The notes under the pieces were generated by a model. That model did not search any database. It was given only the letters and a program-made list of their open reading frames with translations, and was not told the origin of the DNA. A DNA stretch of 64,000 nucleotides from Rhodospirillaceae bacterium (lineage in GTDB: Bacteria > Pseudomonadota > Alphaproteobacteria > GCA-2731375). The DNA is taken from the NCBI GenBank assembly GCA_018660265.1, contig JABJKS010000121.1, positions 62,001 through 126,000 on the forward strand, read 5' to 3'. Shown here piece by piece: positions 41,328 to 49,898 of this stretch. Made by a program: the position numbers and the translations under genes. How positions within the stretch are numbered: position 1 is the first letter of the stretch; each line of letters begins with the position of its first letter.

Positions 41328-43013
41328 ATGCCCAACAGCTCGAACATGCGCACAGGCGGCCAGATCCTGGTCGATCAACTAAAAATTCATGGGGTCGACA
41401 CGGCCTTTTGCGTCCCTGGCGAAAGCTACCTCGCCGCCCTTGATGCCTTGCACGACGCCCCCGAAATCCGTCTGTTGACCTGCCGCCACGAGGCCAATGC
41501 CGCCAATATGGCCGAAGCCCACGGCAAACTGACTGGCCGCCCCGGTATTTGTTTCGTCACCCGCGGGCCAGGTGCCTGCCATGCTGTGGTGGGGCTGCAT
41601 ACAGCGTTTCAGGATAGCTCTCCCATGATCCTGTTCGTCGGCCAGGTGGGCCGTTCCATGATGGAGCGGGAGGCGTTTCAGGAAATGGACTTTCGCCGTT
41701 TCTTTGGCCAGGTCAGCAAATGGTCAGCCGAAATTCAGGATCCCGCCCGGGTTCCCGAACTGGTCAGTCAGGCTTTTCATGTCGCCACCTCCGGGCGTCC
41801 GGGGCCCGTGGTGCTGTCCTTGCCCGAAGACATGTTGGTTGAAATGGCGGGCGTCGGCGATGCCAAGGCCTATCGTGCGGTGCAGGCCCATCCCGGCCCC
41901 GACGATATGGCAGAACTGCGCGCCAAACTGGCGGCGGCGAAGCGGCCGGTGCTGATGTTGGGCGGCGGCACCTGGACGCCGGGGGCAGTTGCCGACATTA
42001 CGGCGTTTGCAGAGGCGAACAGCCTGCCGGTCAGTTGCGCCTTTCGTAATCAGGACCGCTTTGACAATTACCATCCGCAATATATTGGCGAGATCGGCAT
42101 CGGCTCCAACCCCGCCTTGATCGCCCGCTTGCAGGAGACGGATTTGTTGATTGCGGTCGGTCCCCGTCTTGGAGAGATGACGACACAAGGTTATTCGCTG
42201 TTGGATATTCCAAACCCGAAACAGCCCCTGGTCCATATTCATCCTGACCCGGAGGAACTGGGTAAAGTCTATCGTGCCGAGTTGCCGATCAATTCCGGCA
42301 TGGTTGGTTTTGCCGCAGCGGCAAAGGCCATGACGCCGGTGGATAGCAGTGCCTGGGCCGACAGCGTGGAAGAGGCCCGTCAGGAATATCTCAGCTATAT
42401 CGAGATTGAAGCCACGGTGGGTGATCTGGACATGGCGGATGTGCTGCGCGTCCTGCGCGAGCGCTTGCCGAAAGACAGCCTGGTGGCCAACGATGCGGGC
42501 AATTTTGCCGGTTGGGCGCATCGTTATCTGCCGTTTTCCACCTATCCCAGCCAGGTCGGGCCCACCAACGGTGCCATGGGTTATGGTGTGCCGGCGGCCT
42601 TGGCTGCTGCCTTGATTTATCCCAGCCGGACCACGGTCTGCTTCGTCGGTGACGGTGGTTTCCTGATGGCGGCGAATGAGCTGGCGACAGCCTTGCAATA
42701 TGATCTGAAGCCGATCTATCTGGTTATCAACAACGGCATGTTCGGCACCATTCGCATGCATCAGGAGCGTGAGTATCCAGGCCGGGAAGTCGCAACGGAA
42801 CTGCGCAATCCCGATTTTGCAGCCTATGCCCAATCTTTCGGGGCATTTGGCGAGATTGTGGAGCGCAGCGAGGATTTCGCGGGCGCATTGGATCGCGCCC
42901 TGGCCGCCGATAAAGTGGCGGTCCTGGAACTGCGCACGGACAAGGAAGCGATTAATCCGAGGACAACCCTGACAGCCGTCCGCGAGGCAGCGCTGGCAAG
43001 ACAGAAGAGTTAG
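41328..43013 (+). CDS. thiamine diphosphate enzyme (acetolactate-synthase-like)
   Basis: ThDP-dependent decarboxylase/ligase of 561 residues in three domains: PYR (about 1-175, with the activating Glu in CRHEANAANMAE), central (190-325), and PP (365-540). The ThDP/Mg2+ motif is VGDGGFLMAANELATAL...NN. The family includes acetolactate synthase, benzoylformate decarboxylase, 2-hydroxyacyl-CoA lyase and sulfoacetaldehyde acetyltransferase, and I cannot choose among them. There is no small regulatory subunit nearby, which argues against a biosynthetic ALS. It is followed after 22 bp by the SDR gene. Confidence 0.87.
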   Translation: MPNSSNMRTGGQILVDQLKIHGVDTAFCVPGESYLAALDALHDAPEIRLLTCRHEANAANMAEAHGKLTGRPGICFVTRGPGACHAVVGLHTAFQDSSPMILFVGQVGRSMMEREAFQEMDFRRFFGQVSKWSAEIQDPARVPELVSQAFHVATSGRPGPVVLSLPEDMLVEMAGVGDAKAYRAVQAHPGPDDMAELRAKLAAAKRPVLMLGGGTWTPGAVADITAFAEANSLPVSCAFRNQDRFDNYHPQYIGEIGIGSNPALIARLQETDLLIAVGPRLGEMTTQGYSLLDIPNPKQPLVHIHPDPEELGKVYRAELPINSGMVGFAAAAKAMTPVDSSAWADSVEEARQEYLSYIEIEATVGDLDMADVLRVLRERLPKDSLVANDAGNFAGWAHRYLPFSTYPSQVGPTNGAMGYGVPAALAAALIYPSRTTVCFVGDGGFLMAANELATALQYDLKPIYLVINNGMFGTIRMHQEREYPGREVATELRNPDFAAYAQSFGAFGEIVERSEDFAGALDRALAADKVAVLELRTDKEAINPRTTLTAVREAALARQKS

Positions 43014-43035
43014 CGTATGAGGAGGAGAGGTTGAA

Positions 43036-43869
43036 ATGAGCGTGCAAGGTGTATTGGCAGGTAAAGTCGCCATTGTTACCGGGTCAGGTCGGGGCATCGG
43101 CCGTCAAATCGCCCTAAAGCTGGCCAGTGCCGGCGCATCCGTGGTGGTCAATGACCTCGATGATGGGCCGGCAGCAGAGACCATTGGCCTGATCGAAGCG
43201 GCAGGCGGGCGGGCGATCCCATGCAATGGCGATGTGGCGGCACCTGATTTTGGTGACCGGGTGGTCAATACTGCCCTGGAAGGGCTGGGCGGCCTGGAAA
43301 TTATCGTCAACAATGCCGGCTATATCTGGAATACCACGATCCAACGCAATACGGACGAGCAATGGCAGGCCATGTTGGATGTTCATGCCACGGCACCGTT
43401 TCGAATTTTGCGAGCGGCGGCGGAACATTTTCGCACCACCGCCAAGCGCGAGATTGCACAAGGTAATCTGGTGCAGCGCAAGGTGGTCAATATCTCCTCG
43501 GTCTCCGGCACCCACGGCTCCGCCACCCAAGTGGCATATTCCGCAGGTAAAGCAGCGATTGTGGGCGTAACCCATACCATGTCCAAGGAATGGGGCCGCT
43601 ATGGCGTCAACGTGAATGCGGTGGCCTTTGGCTTTATCGAAACCCGCCTGACCCAGGAATTCGAGGGGCAACCGGCAGAAATTGAAGTCCACGGCCGGCA
43701 GTTCAAGGTGGGTTTTCCCGCCGATATGGCAAAGGTGAAATATGAAGGCATATCCCTGGGCCGACCGGGCCGCCCGGAGGAAGCAGCAGGTGCGGTTTAT
43801 TTGCTGTGTCTGCCGGAATCTGATTTTGTAACCGGACAGGTATTGATTTGTGATGGCGGAAAAATTTAG
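43036..43869 (+). CDS. short-chain dehydrogenase/reductase
   Basis: NAD(P)-dependent Rossmann enzyme of 277 residues. It has cofactor motif TGSGRGIG, then NNAGY, the catalytic Ser in NISSVSG and Tyr-Lys in YSAGK. The acidic Asp in VNDLDDG after strand 2 suggests NAD preference. A small insertion (EGQPAEIEVHGRQFKVGFPADM) near the substrate loop distinguishes it from FabG. It probably oxidises or reduces a hydroxyl in the same pathway as the ThDP enzyme. The start follows GGAGAGG. It overlaps the methyltransferase gene by about 20 bp. Confidence 0.88.
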   Translation: MSVQGVLAGKVAIVTGSGRGIGRQIALKLASAGASVVVNDLDDGPAAETIGLIEAAGGRAIPCNGDVAAPDFGDRVVNTALEGLGGLEIIVNNAGYIWNTTIQRNTDEQWQAMLDVHATAPFRILRAAAEHFRTTAKREIAQGNLVQRKVVNISSVSGTHGSATQVAYSAGKAAIVGVTHTMSKEWGRYGVNVNAVAFGFIETRLTQEFEGQPAEIEVHGRQFKVGFPADMAKVKYEGISLGRPGRPEEAAGAVYLLCLPESDFVTGQVLICDGGKI

Positions 43870-44479
43870 TAACTACCGCCATTCGCCCTCGGCGGAGCGT
43901 AATCGCGGCCCGATACTTGAGGTTTTGCGTACGGTGATGCCGCCGCCCGGCGTGATATTGGATGTGGGGGCGGGCGGTGGTCATCACTGCGCCTGGTACG
44001 CGCCAGAGTTCCCAGCCCATACCTGGGCCCCGTCTGACGCGGATGGGGACGCTTTGGCGGGGATCGATGCCTGGGCAGGACAGGCGGAGGCGGACAATAT
44101 TCTGCCCGCCAGGCTTTTGGATGCCCAATTGGACAGCTGGCCCATAGACGATATTGCCGATCAACTGGTTGCCTTTTTCACCGTCAATATGATCCATATC
44201 GCGCCGTGGCAAGCGACCGTCGGTATGATGGCCGCAGCCGGGCGCTATTTGCCTGCGAATGGCATCGTGTTTCTGTACGGCCCCTTTATGCGGGATGGCC
44301 GGCCCTTGACGGACAGCGATGCAGCCTTTGATCGGTCCATACGAAACCGACATCCAGCTTCAGGCCTGCGGGACCTTGATGCGGTCAGGCAAGAGGCGGA
44401 AAAAAATGGCCTGGAATCGTCACAACAGGTGGATATGCCGGCGGGTAATTTGTCTTTGATTTTCCGCCCACAAACTTAA
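43850..44479 (+). CDS. DUF938 methyltransferase-like protein
   Basis: Rossmann-type protein of 209 residues in the DUF938 family. Family marks are SPSAERNRGPILEVL at the N-terminus and the SAM-binding-like loop ILDVGAGGGHH. NMIHIAPW and FLYGPF are further conserved blocks. The substrate and even activity are unproven for the family. It starts inside the SDR gene (ATGATGGCGGAA; either ATG at 43850 or 43853), so it is translationally coupled and probably part of the same operon. A 209-bp leader for the fusion gene follows. Confidence 0.82.
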   Translation: MMAEKFSNYRHSPSAERNRGPILEVLRTVMPPPGVILDVGAGGGHHCAWYAPEFPAHTWAPSDADGDALAGIDAWAGQAEADNILPARLLDAQLDSWPIDDIADQLVAFFTVNMIHIAPWQATVGMMAAAGRYLPANGIVFLYGPFMRDGRPLTDSDAAFDRSIRNRHPASGLRDLDAVRQEAEKNGLESSQQVDMPAGNLSLIFRPQT

Positions 44480-44558
44480 AGTGCCGGGCTAAGATTTCTG
44501 AGGCACCAACTTCCAGACCTTGCCCGTTTTGCCAACGGTCGAGAATGCCGGTTTGATG

Positions 44559-44602
44559 CCCCGAATAGACGTCGTCGTTGCCGTCTCTGAATTCTATTCG
44601 GG
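44559..44602 (+). promoter_or_regulatory. inverted repeat in leader of the PLP-NifU gene
   Basis: Ten-base perfect arms CCCGAATAGA (44560-44569) and TCTATTCGGG (44593-44602), spacer 23 bases. They lie about 87 bp upstream of the fusion gene. The same 209-bp gap has smaller dyads, GTGCC/GGCAC near 44481-44506 and CGGCC-ACG-GGCCG near 44655. It could be an operator or a structured RNA leader. I could not match it to a known riboswitch class. Confidence 0.45.
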
Positions 44603-44688
44603 AAGATCAAGCCCGGTCTGCCTATGGCGCGCGGGCGCTGCTCGGGATAAGGTTCGGCCACGGGCCGTACAATCAGTAGGACGCTAAT

Positions 44689-46395
44689 ATGAGTGGCGAT
44701 GAGAGCAACCGGGACAGCAACTGGAACTATGGCAATCTGTCGCCTGAAACCTTAAGCGCGCAAGCACTGGGACGGGTTGATCCAGTGACCAAGGCGCTGG
44801 TCCCGTCCCTGCATCCATCGACCACGTTTGAGCGTGATGTGGATGGCGGCTATAGCTCTGGTCGTGGTTATGCCCGCCCTCATAACCCTACCTATGACGA
44901 GGCTGAAGATCTGTTGCAGGCGCTGGAAGGCGGCAGCGATTGTCTGTTGTTCGCCTCTGGCATGGCGGCAGCTAACGCAGTCTTTCAGTCCCTGTTGCCC
45001 GGCGATCATGTGGTCGCGCCGAAGGTTATGTACTGGGCCCTGCGCAAATGGCTGGTGGATTTCGCCGTTTCCTGGGGGTTGGAGGTCGAATTTGTCAATA
45101 CTTCGGACCTGGAGGCTGTGCGCGCAGCCATGCGGCCCGGCAGGACCCAACTGGTCTGGGTCGAAACACCGGCCAATCCGATGTGGAACATTACCGATAT
45201 TCGGGCCATCGCCGATATTGCCCATGCGGCCGGTGCCCGCCTGGCGGTAGACAGCACCATCGCCTCGCCGGTGTTGAGCCGGCCTATTGAATATGGTGCG
45301 GATATTGTGATGCATTCGGCCACGAAATACCTCAACGGCCATGGCGACGCCCTAGCGGGCGCCCTGGTCAGCGCCCGTGATGATGGATTTTGGCAGCGCA
45401 TCCGGGCCTGGCGTCGGGACGGCGGGGCCATTTTGGGTACGTTGGAGGCATGGCTGCTGCAACGGGGTATGCGCACCTTATTCGTGCGTGTGGCGCGCTG
45501 TTCGGAAAGCGCCATGGCCATTGCCAAACATTTTTCCAGCCATCCACGTATTTCCCATGTTCTTTACCCTGGCCTGCCGGATCATCCGGGCCATGACGTC
45601 GCAGCCCGGCAGATGGCGGGTGGTTTCGGCGGTATGATGTCGTTGCGCATCAGGGGGGGTGAGACGGCTGCCATGGCCACAGCAGCCCAGATGAGGGTCT
45701 TCAAACGGGCGACGTCCCTGGGCGGAGTAGAAAGTTTGATCGAACATCGGGCCAGTATCGAAGGCCCGGCAACGCCTGTGCCGTCAGACTTGTTGCGCCT
45801 GTCCATCGGCCTGGAAAATGTTGCTGATCTAATTACCGATATAGAACAAGCCCTGGCCGCCATTCCGGGGCCAATCCCAGACGATGAAGCCAAGGTCGCC
45901 GACGATGTGGAGCGAACACCCATAGAGGCCGTGCTGGAGAAACATATTTCGGCCATGGTCCGGGAAAGAGGCGGCGATCTGGCGGTTGGTGATTTCACCG
46001 ACGGCGTCTTGCAGCTGAATATGCTCGGCTCCCCGGGTGCGACTGTGCCCCTGCAAACGACGATCCAAAACACCATCCGCCATTATTTGCCGGAAGTGCG
46101 CGAGGTTCGTATCATGGCGAGAGAAACTGTAGCTGACCCCCAGGCGCTTTTTGACCAGGTGATCAATCCCACCATCGCGACACACGGCGGCAAAATTGTC
46201 CTAAATCGTGTCGAGGGTGACAGCCTGTTCCTGTCATTTGAGGGCGGTTGCCAGGGCTGCGCCATGGCGGAGCTGACCCTGCGTCAGGGAATTGAACCAA
46301 TCCTGGCGCAGCAGATCCCGGCTATTAAAACCGTGATTGACGAGACCGAGCATGCGTTGGGAACAGCGCCGTTTTTCAAGACGAAAAAATCCTAA
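44689..46395 (+). CDS. PLP trans-sulfuration enzyme fused to two NifU domains
   Basis: One 568-residue frame with three parts. Residues 1 to about 400 are a Cys/Met-metabolism PLP enzyme (cystathionine gamma-synthase/lyase fold), with YARPHNPTYDEAE, LLFASGMAAANAV and SATKYLNGHGD, where K213 should bind PLP. About 405-478 is a NifU-like domain without cysteines (MLGSPGATV at the ligand site, IRHYLPEV at its end). About 482-560 is a canonical NifU domain with GGCQGCAMAELTL (C521, C524). Inference: the PLP part frees sulfur from cysteine or another thiol amino acid and the NifU part builds or carries an Fe-S cluster. The Rieske gene lies 43 bp downstream, a natural client. I saw no frameshift or stop between the parts. 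Confidence 0.9.
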   Translation: MSGDESNRDSNWNYGNLSPETLSAQALGRVDPVTKALVPSLHPSTTFERDVDGGYSSGRGYARPHNPTYDEAEDLLQALEGGSDCLLFASGMAAANAVFQSLLPGDHVVAPKVMYWALRKWLVDFAVSWGLEVEFVNTSDLEAVRAAMRPGRTQLVWVETPANPMWNITDIRAIADIAHAAGARLAVDSTIASPVLSRPIEYGADIVMHSATKYLNGHGDALAGALVSARDDGFWQRIRAWRRDGGAILGTLEAWLLQRGMRTLFVRVARCSESAMAIAKHFSSHPRISHVLYPGLPDHPGHDVAARQMAGGFGGMMSLRIRGGETAAMATAAQMRVFKRATSLGGVESLIEHRASIEGPATPVPSDLLRLSIGLENVADLITDIEQALAAIPGPIPDDEAKVADDVERTPIEAVLEKHISAMVRERGGDLAVGDFTDGVLQLNMLGSPGATVPLQTTIQNTIRHYLPEVREVRIMARETVADPQALFDQVINPTIATHGGKIVLNRVEGDSLFLSFEGGCQGCAMAELTLRQGIEPILAQQIPAIKTVIDETEHALGTAPFFKTKKS

Positions 46396-46438
46396 TGTAA
46401 CGTATTATAGTTGTATTGGCGTAAAGGAGACCCGCGAT

Positions 46439-47695
46439 ATGTCGTTGTCGAGCGTAGATGATTTGAAACAACCCATGACCTGGCCGACAGGTGGAGCCAC
46501 GCGCATTCCCTATCGGCTGTATTCCGACCCGGAGATTTATGCCCTGGAACAGGAGCGCATTTTTAAGGGGCCGGTTTGGAATTTCCTATGCCTTGAAATC
46601 GATATCCCCAATGCGGGCGATTATAAGACCTCCACGGTAGGCGAAACCCCCATCATCGCGACCCGTGATGAAAATGGCGGCGTGCATGCCATGGTCAATC
46701 GCTGTAGCCACAAAGGTGCACTGGTCTGTCTCAAGGAAAAAGGCAATGCCAAGATGCTGACCTGCATCTACCATTCCTGGTCATTTGACCTGGCGGGTAA
46801 CCTGAAGGGTGTGGCCTTTCGCAATGGTTTACAGGGCAAGGGTGGCCTGCCGGACGATTTTGATACCTCGAAACACGGCCTGGAAACCCTACGGGTGGAA
46901 ACATTCTGTGGTCTGGTTTTCGGTACTTTTTCGGATGAGACGCCATCCGTGGAAAGCTATCTGGGCCAGCCCATGTCGAAATTTCTGCGCCGCAATCTGG
47001 GCAAGCCGCTAAAGCCGTTAGGGATGCACAGCCAGATCATCCACAATAATTGGAAGCTGTATGCGGAGAACGTGCGGGATTCCTACCATGCCACCTTGCT
47101 GCATACATTCTATACCACCTTCAAGATCAACCGCCTGGATATGGACGGCGGCATCGTCCTGGCAGAGGACAAATGGCACCATATTAGCTATGCCAAGCGG
47201 GAGACGTTCGACGAGGCGGAGGAGTATAAGCGGAGCAACATCCACGCCGCGCAATATGACTCGCAACTGGACGGCCCACAGTTGCTGAATGCCTGGAACG
47301 AATTCGACGATGGTATCACGCATTCTATTCAGGCGATTTTTCCCAACCTGGCAATCCAGTTCACCTTGAATTCCTTGTGCGTGCGCTTCTTCGTCCCCCG
47401 CGGCATCGATAAGACGGAGCTGTTTTGGTTCTATGTGGGCTATGAGGACGATACGGAGGAACAAACGGCCATGCGGGTGATGCAGGGCAATCTGACCGGG
47501 GCGGCAGGTTTGGTCTCGTTGGAAGACGGCTGTATCAACGAGTTCGTGCAGCGCGGCACCCACGGTAGCGAGGGGAAGGCTGGCCTGGCGGAAATGGGTG
47601 GGCGTGATGTGGAAAGCTCCGATGCCTCCCGCGCGACGGAAACCGCCATTCGCGGCTTCTGGACCGGCTATCGCAAGATTATGGGTATTGCCTAA
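46439..47695 (+). CDS. Rieske ring-hydroxylating dioxygenase, alpha subunit
   Basis: Large oxygenase subunit, 418 residues from the ATG at 46439 (AAGGAGA upstream). The Rieske [2Fe-2S] ligands are C89-x-H91 (RCSHKGALVC) and C109-x2-H112 (CIYHSW). The mononuclear iron facial triad is in ENVRDSYHATLLH: H217, H222 and a later acid, with D214 likely bridging to the Rieske centre. It resembles the benzoate/anthranilate-type oxygenases that work with a beta subunit. No ferredoxin or reductase gene lies in the window. The beta subunit gene starts one base after the stop. Confidence 0.93.
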   Translation: MSLSSVDDLKQPMTWPTGGATRIPYRLYSDPEIYALEQERIFKGPVWNFLCLEIDIPNAGDYKTSTVGETPIIATRDENGGVHAMVNRCSHKGALVCLKEKGNAKMLTCIYHSWSFDLAGNLKGVAFRNGLQGKGGLPDDFDTSKHGLETLRVETFCGLVFGTFSDETPSVESYLGQPMSKFLRRNLGKPLKPLGMHSQIIHNNWKLYAENVRDSYHATLLHTFYTTFKINRLDMDGGIVLAEDKWHHISYAKRETFDEAEEYKRSNIHAAQYDSQLDGPQLLNAWNEFDDGITHSIQAIFPNLAIQFTLNSLCVRFFVPRGIDKTELFWFYVGYEDDTEEQTAMRVMQGNLTGAAGLVSLEDGCINEFVQRGTHGSEGKAGLAEMGGRDVESSDASRATETAIRGFWTGYRKIMGIA

Positions 47696-47696
47696 G

Positions 47697-48167
47697 ATGA
47701 ACACCGCCATTGAAGATTTCATCATCGCCTATGCCCACGATATTGACGACGTCCGCCTGGACGGCTGGCCGGACTATTTCACCGAGGACGGCACCTACAC
47801 TATTTTGACGCGGGAGAATTTGGCAGCGGGCCTACCCATGGGCATCATGTATTGCCAGGGCCGGGGCATGATGTCGGACCGCATCAAGGCTATGAAGGAA
47901 GCGAATATTTACGAGGCGCACACTTATTGCCACCTGCTGGGCCGCAGCCAGATCGAAGAGAATTCTGACGGCAGCTATCAGGCCCGCACGAACTTCAACA
48001 TTATTCGCACCATGCAGGATGGCGCTTCCGAGATGTTCGCGGTGGGTAAATATCTCGACGTGATCGAAATGCGGGACGGCCAGCCTCAACCCCAACCACT
48101 ATTCAAGGAACGCAAAGTCGTGCTGGAATCCCGCCGGGTCGATATCCTGTTGGTTTATCCTTTGTAG
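47697..48167 (+). CDS. ring-hydroxylating dioxygenase, beta subunit
   Basis: Small SnoaL/NTF2-fold subunit, 156 residues from the ATG at 47697, directly after the alpha stop. It begins MNTAIEDFIIAYAHDIDDVR. Family segments are WPDYFTEDGTYTIL, NIYEAHTYCHLLGRSQIEE and KERKVVLESRRVDILLVYPL. It forms the structural core of the alpha3-beta3 hexamer and has no cofactor. Its length is normal (150-180). The adenylate cyclase gene follows 15 bp later. Confidence 0.9.
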   Translation: MNTAIEDFIIAYAHDIDDVRLDGWPDYFTEDGTYTILTRENLAAGLPMGIMYCQGRGMMSDRIKAMKEANIYEAHTYCHLLGRSQIEENSDGSYQARTNFNIIRTMQDGASEMFAVGKYLDVIEMRDGQPQPQPLFKERKVVLESRRVDILLVYPL

Positions 48168-48182
48168 AAAGCATTTTCCAGT

Positions 48183-49889
48183 ATGGAACGACGCCTCGCC
48201 GCCATTCTGATTTCCGATATCGTCGGCTATTCCAAGCTTATGGGCGCGGACGAGGCTGGCACCCTGGCGGCCTTGCGGCAATTGCGCGGTGAGCTGTTCG
48301 AACCTGTCGTGGCAGCCCATCGGGGGACAGTGATCAAGCGTATGGGTGATGGCTGGCTGGTGGAATTCGCCTCCGCCGTTGATGCGGTTGGTAACGCCAT
48401 CGCGGTGCAGGAAGGCCTGGCGCAGCACGCGAATATCAAACTTCGCATCGGCATTCATGTCGGCGATATTATGCACGAAGACGAAGATATCTTCGGCGAC
48501 GGCGTGAACATTGCCGCCCGTTTGCAGGAGATCGCAGTGCCCGGCGGTATTGCCCTGTCGGAAATGGCCCGCAACAGCCTGGACGGCAAAATCGCGGCGG
48601 CATTTGCGGATCAGGGAGAGCGACAACTTAAGAATATCACAGAGGCCGTGCGGGTCTTCGCCTCTGGTGGCGGACTTGAAGGAACTCCGGTCAAATCCGA
48701 CAGCCAGCCCTCCATCGCCGTAATGCCGTTTGAGAACCGCTCCGCCGATCCGGAACAGGAATATTTCGCCGACGGCATAACAGAAGATGTCATCACCGAA
48801 CTAGCCCGCTTTCGCGATTTTAAGATCATCGCACCGAATACGGTTTTTTCCTACAAAGGGCAGAGAATTGACGTCGCTAAGGTCGCCGCCGAACTGGATG
48901 TTCGCTACATCATCCAGGGTAGCGTCCACAAGGCGGGGGAGCGAGTGCGCGTTAGTGCACAATTGCTTGAGGCCGCCACGAACGAAAATCTGTGGGCTGA
49001 ACGCTATGACCGGGACCTGGTGGATATTTTCGATCTGCAGGACGAAATAACCCAGGCCATTGTCCGCGCCGTGGCACCGCGATCGGGCGAGGCTGAATTT
49101 CGCCGCGCGGCCACCCTGACCTCACGTGATCTGGGCCTGTGGGATACCATCGCAAAGGTTCGCTATCTGCTGTATCAGTTTTCCAAGGAACCGTGGGAGG
49201 AGGCACTTTCGATGCTGCAATTAGCCATTCAGGATTATCCTGAAGAGGCCACTTTGCATAGTATGCTGTGCAACCTTCTTTTTTTGCAGTTGCCGCTTGG
49301 CTGGGCCGGCGACCATGAAGAATCATTGGAACAGGCTAATGCTGCCGCCAGAGAGGCTTTGCGTTTAGATAGTCAGGACGCTTATTCCCATCGCGCGATG
49401 TCGCTTATTCGGATGTTTCAGGGCCGCTTTGATGAAGCAATTACGTCGATAGAGATAGCTCTGAAATTAAACCCTAACTCCGCAGAAGTTCTGGGCTCTG
49501 CCGCGGGTGTTTACGGCGTTTTCAATGATTATGACCGCTCATCGGAGCTGTTGCGACGCGCGGTGGATTTGAGCCCGAATGACCCTGCGCGGCCCATATG
49601 GAATTTGGGTCTAGTGTTAAGTGCGTTTATGGCCGCTCGTTATGATGACGCTATTGCGACGTGTACCATAAGCATCGAAATGAATCCGAACTTTCCCTCT
49701 GCCTATCGGCAAAGAGCGGCTGTTCTGGCTCTATCCGACCGGTTAGACGAGGCGCGGCGGGACGTTGCGAAATTGCTGGAGCTGGAGCCTAATACGAATT
49801 TGCGGGAAACCGCCCAACGGGTGCCCCTGCGTGGCGAACATATGGAAATTTTTCTCGATGGCCTGCGGGCTGCCGGGCTACCGGAATAG
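48183..49889 (+). CDS. class III adenylate/guanylate cyclase with TolB-like and TPR domains
   Basis: A 568-residue soluble signalling protein. The cyclase domain (about 1-165) has both metal-binding acids, D12 in ISDIVGYS and D56 in RMGDGWLVEF, and the dimer-active-site loop DIFGDGVNIAARLQ. Next is a TolB-N-like segment (about 180-300, SIAVMPFENRSADPEQEYFADGITEDVITEL), then tetratricopeptide repeats to the end (AIEIALKLNPNSAEVLG...). This CyaB-like layout is abundant in Rhizobiales and Rhodospirillales. The nucleotide product is likely cAMP. Its tight coupling to the dioxygenase genes is unusual. Confidence 0.88.
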   Translation: MERRLAAILISDIVGYSKLMGADEAGTLAALRQLRGELFEPVVAAHRGTVIKRMGDGWLVEFASAVDAVGNAIAVQEGLAQHANIKLRIGIHVGDIMHEDEDIFGDGVNIAARLQEIAVPGGIALSEMARNSLDGKIAAAFADQGERQLKNITEAVRVFASGGGLEGTPVKSDSQPSIAVMPFENRSADPEQEYFADGITEDVITELARFRDFKIIAPNTVFSYKGQRIDVAKVAAELDVRYIIQGSVHKAGERVRVSAQLLEAATNENLWAERYDRDLVDIFDLQDEITQAIVRAVAPRSGEAEFRRAATLTSRDLGLWDTIAKVRYLLYQFSKEPWEEALSMLQLAIQDYPEEATLHSMLCNLLFLQLPLGWAGDHEESLEQANAAAREALRLDSQDAYSHRAMSLIRMFQGRFDEAITSIEIALKLNPNSAEVLGSAAGVYGVFNDYDRSSELLRRAVDLSPNDPARPIWNLGLVLSAFMAARYDDAIATCTISIEMNPNFPSAYRQRAAVLALSDRLDEARRDVAKLLELEPNTNLRETAQRVPLRGEHMEIFLDGLRAAGLPE

Positions 49890-49898
49890 GGAGTAAAC

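Noticed and set aside
41328-43013. calling the ThDP gene ilvB
   Set aside because: No ilvN small subunit or ilvC is adjacent, and the surrounding genes are catabolic, so a specific biosynthetic name is not justified.
41724-43097. 457-codon minus-strand open frame opposite the ThDP enzyme gene
   Set aside because: It is the mirror of a clear ThDP enzyme gene, with no recognisable domain. GC-rich codon bias produces such long antisense frames.
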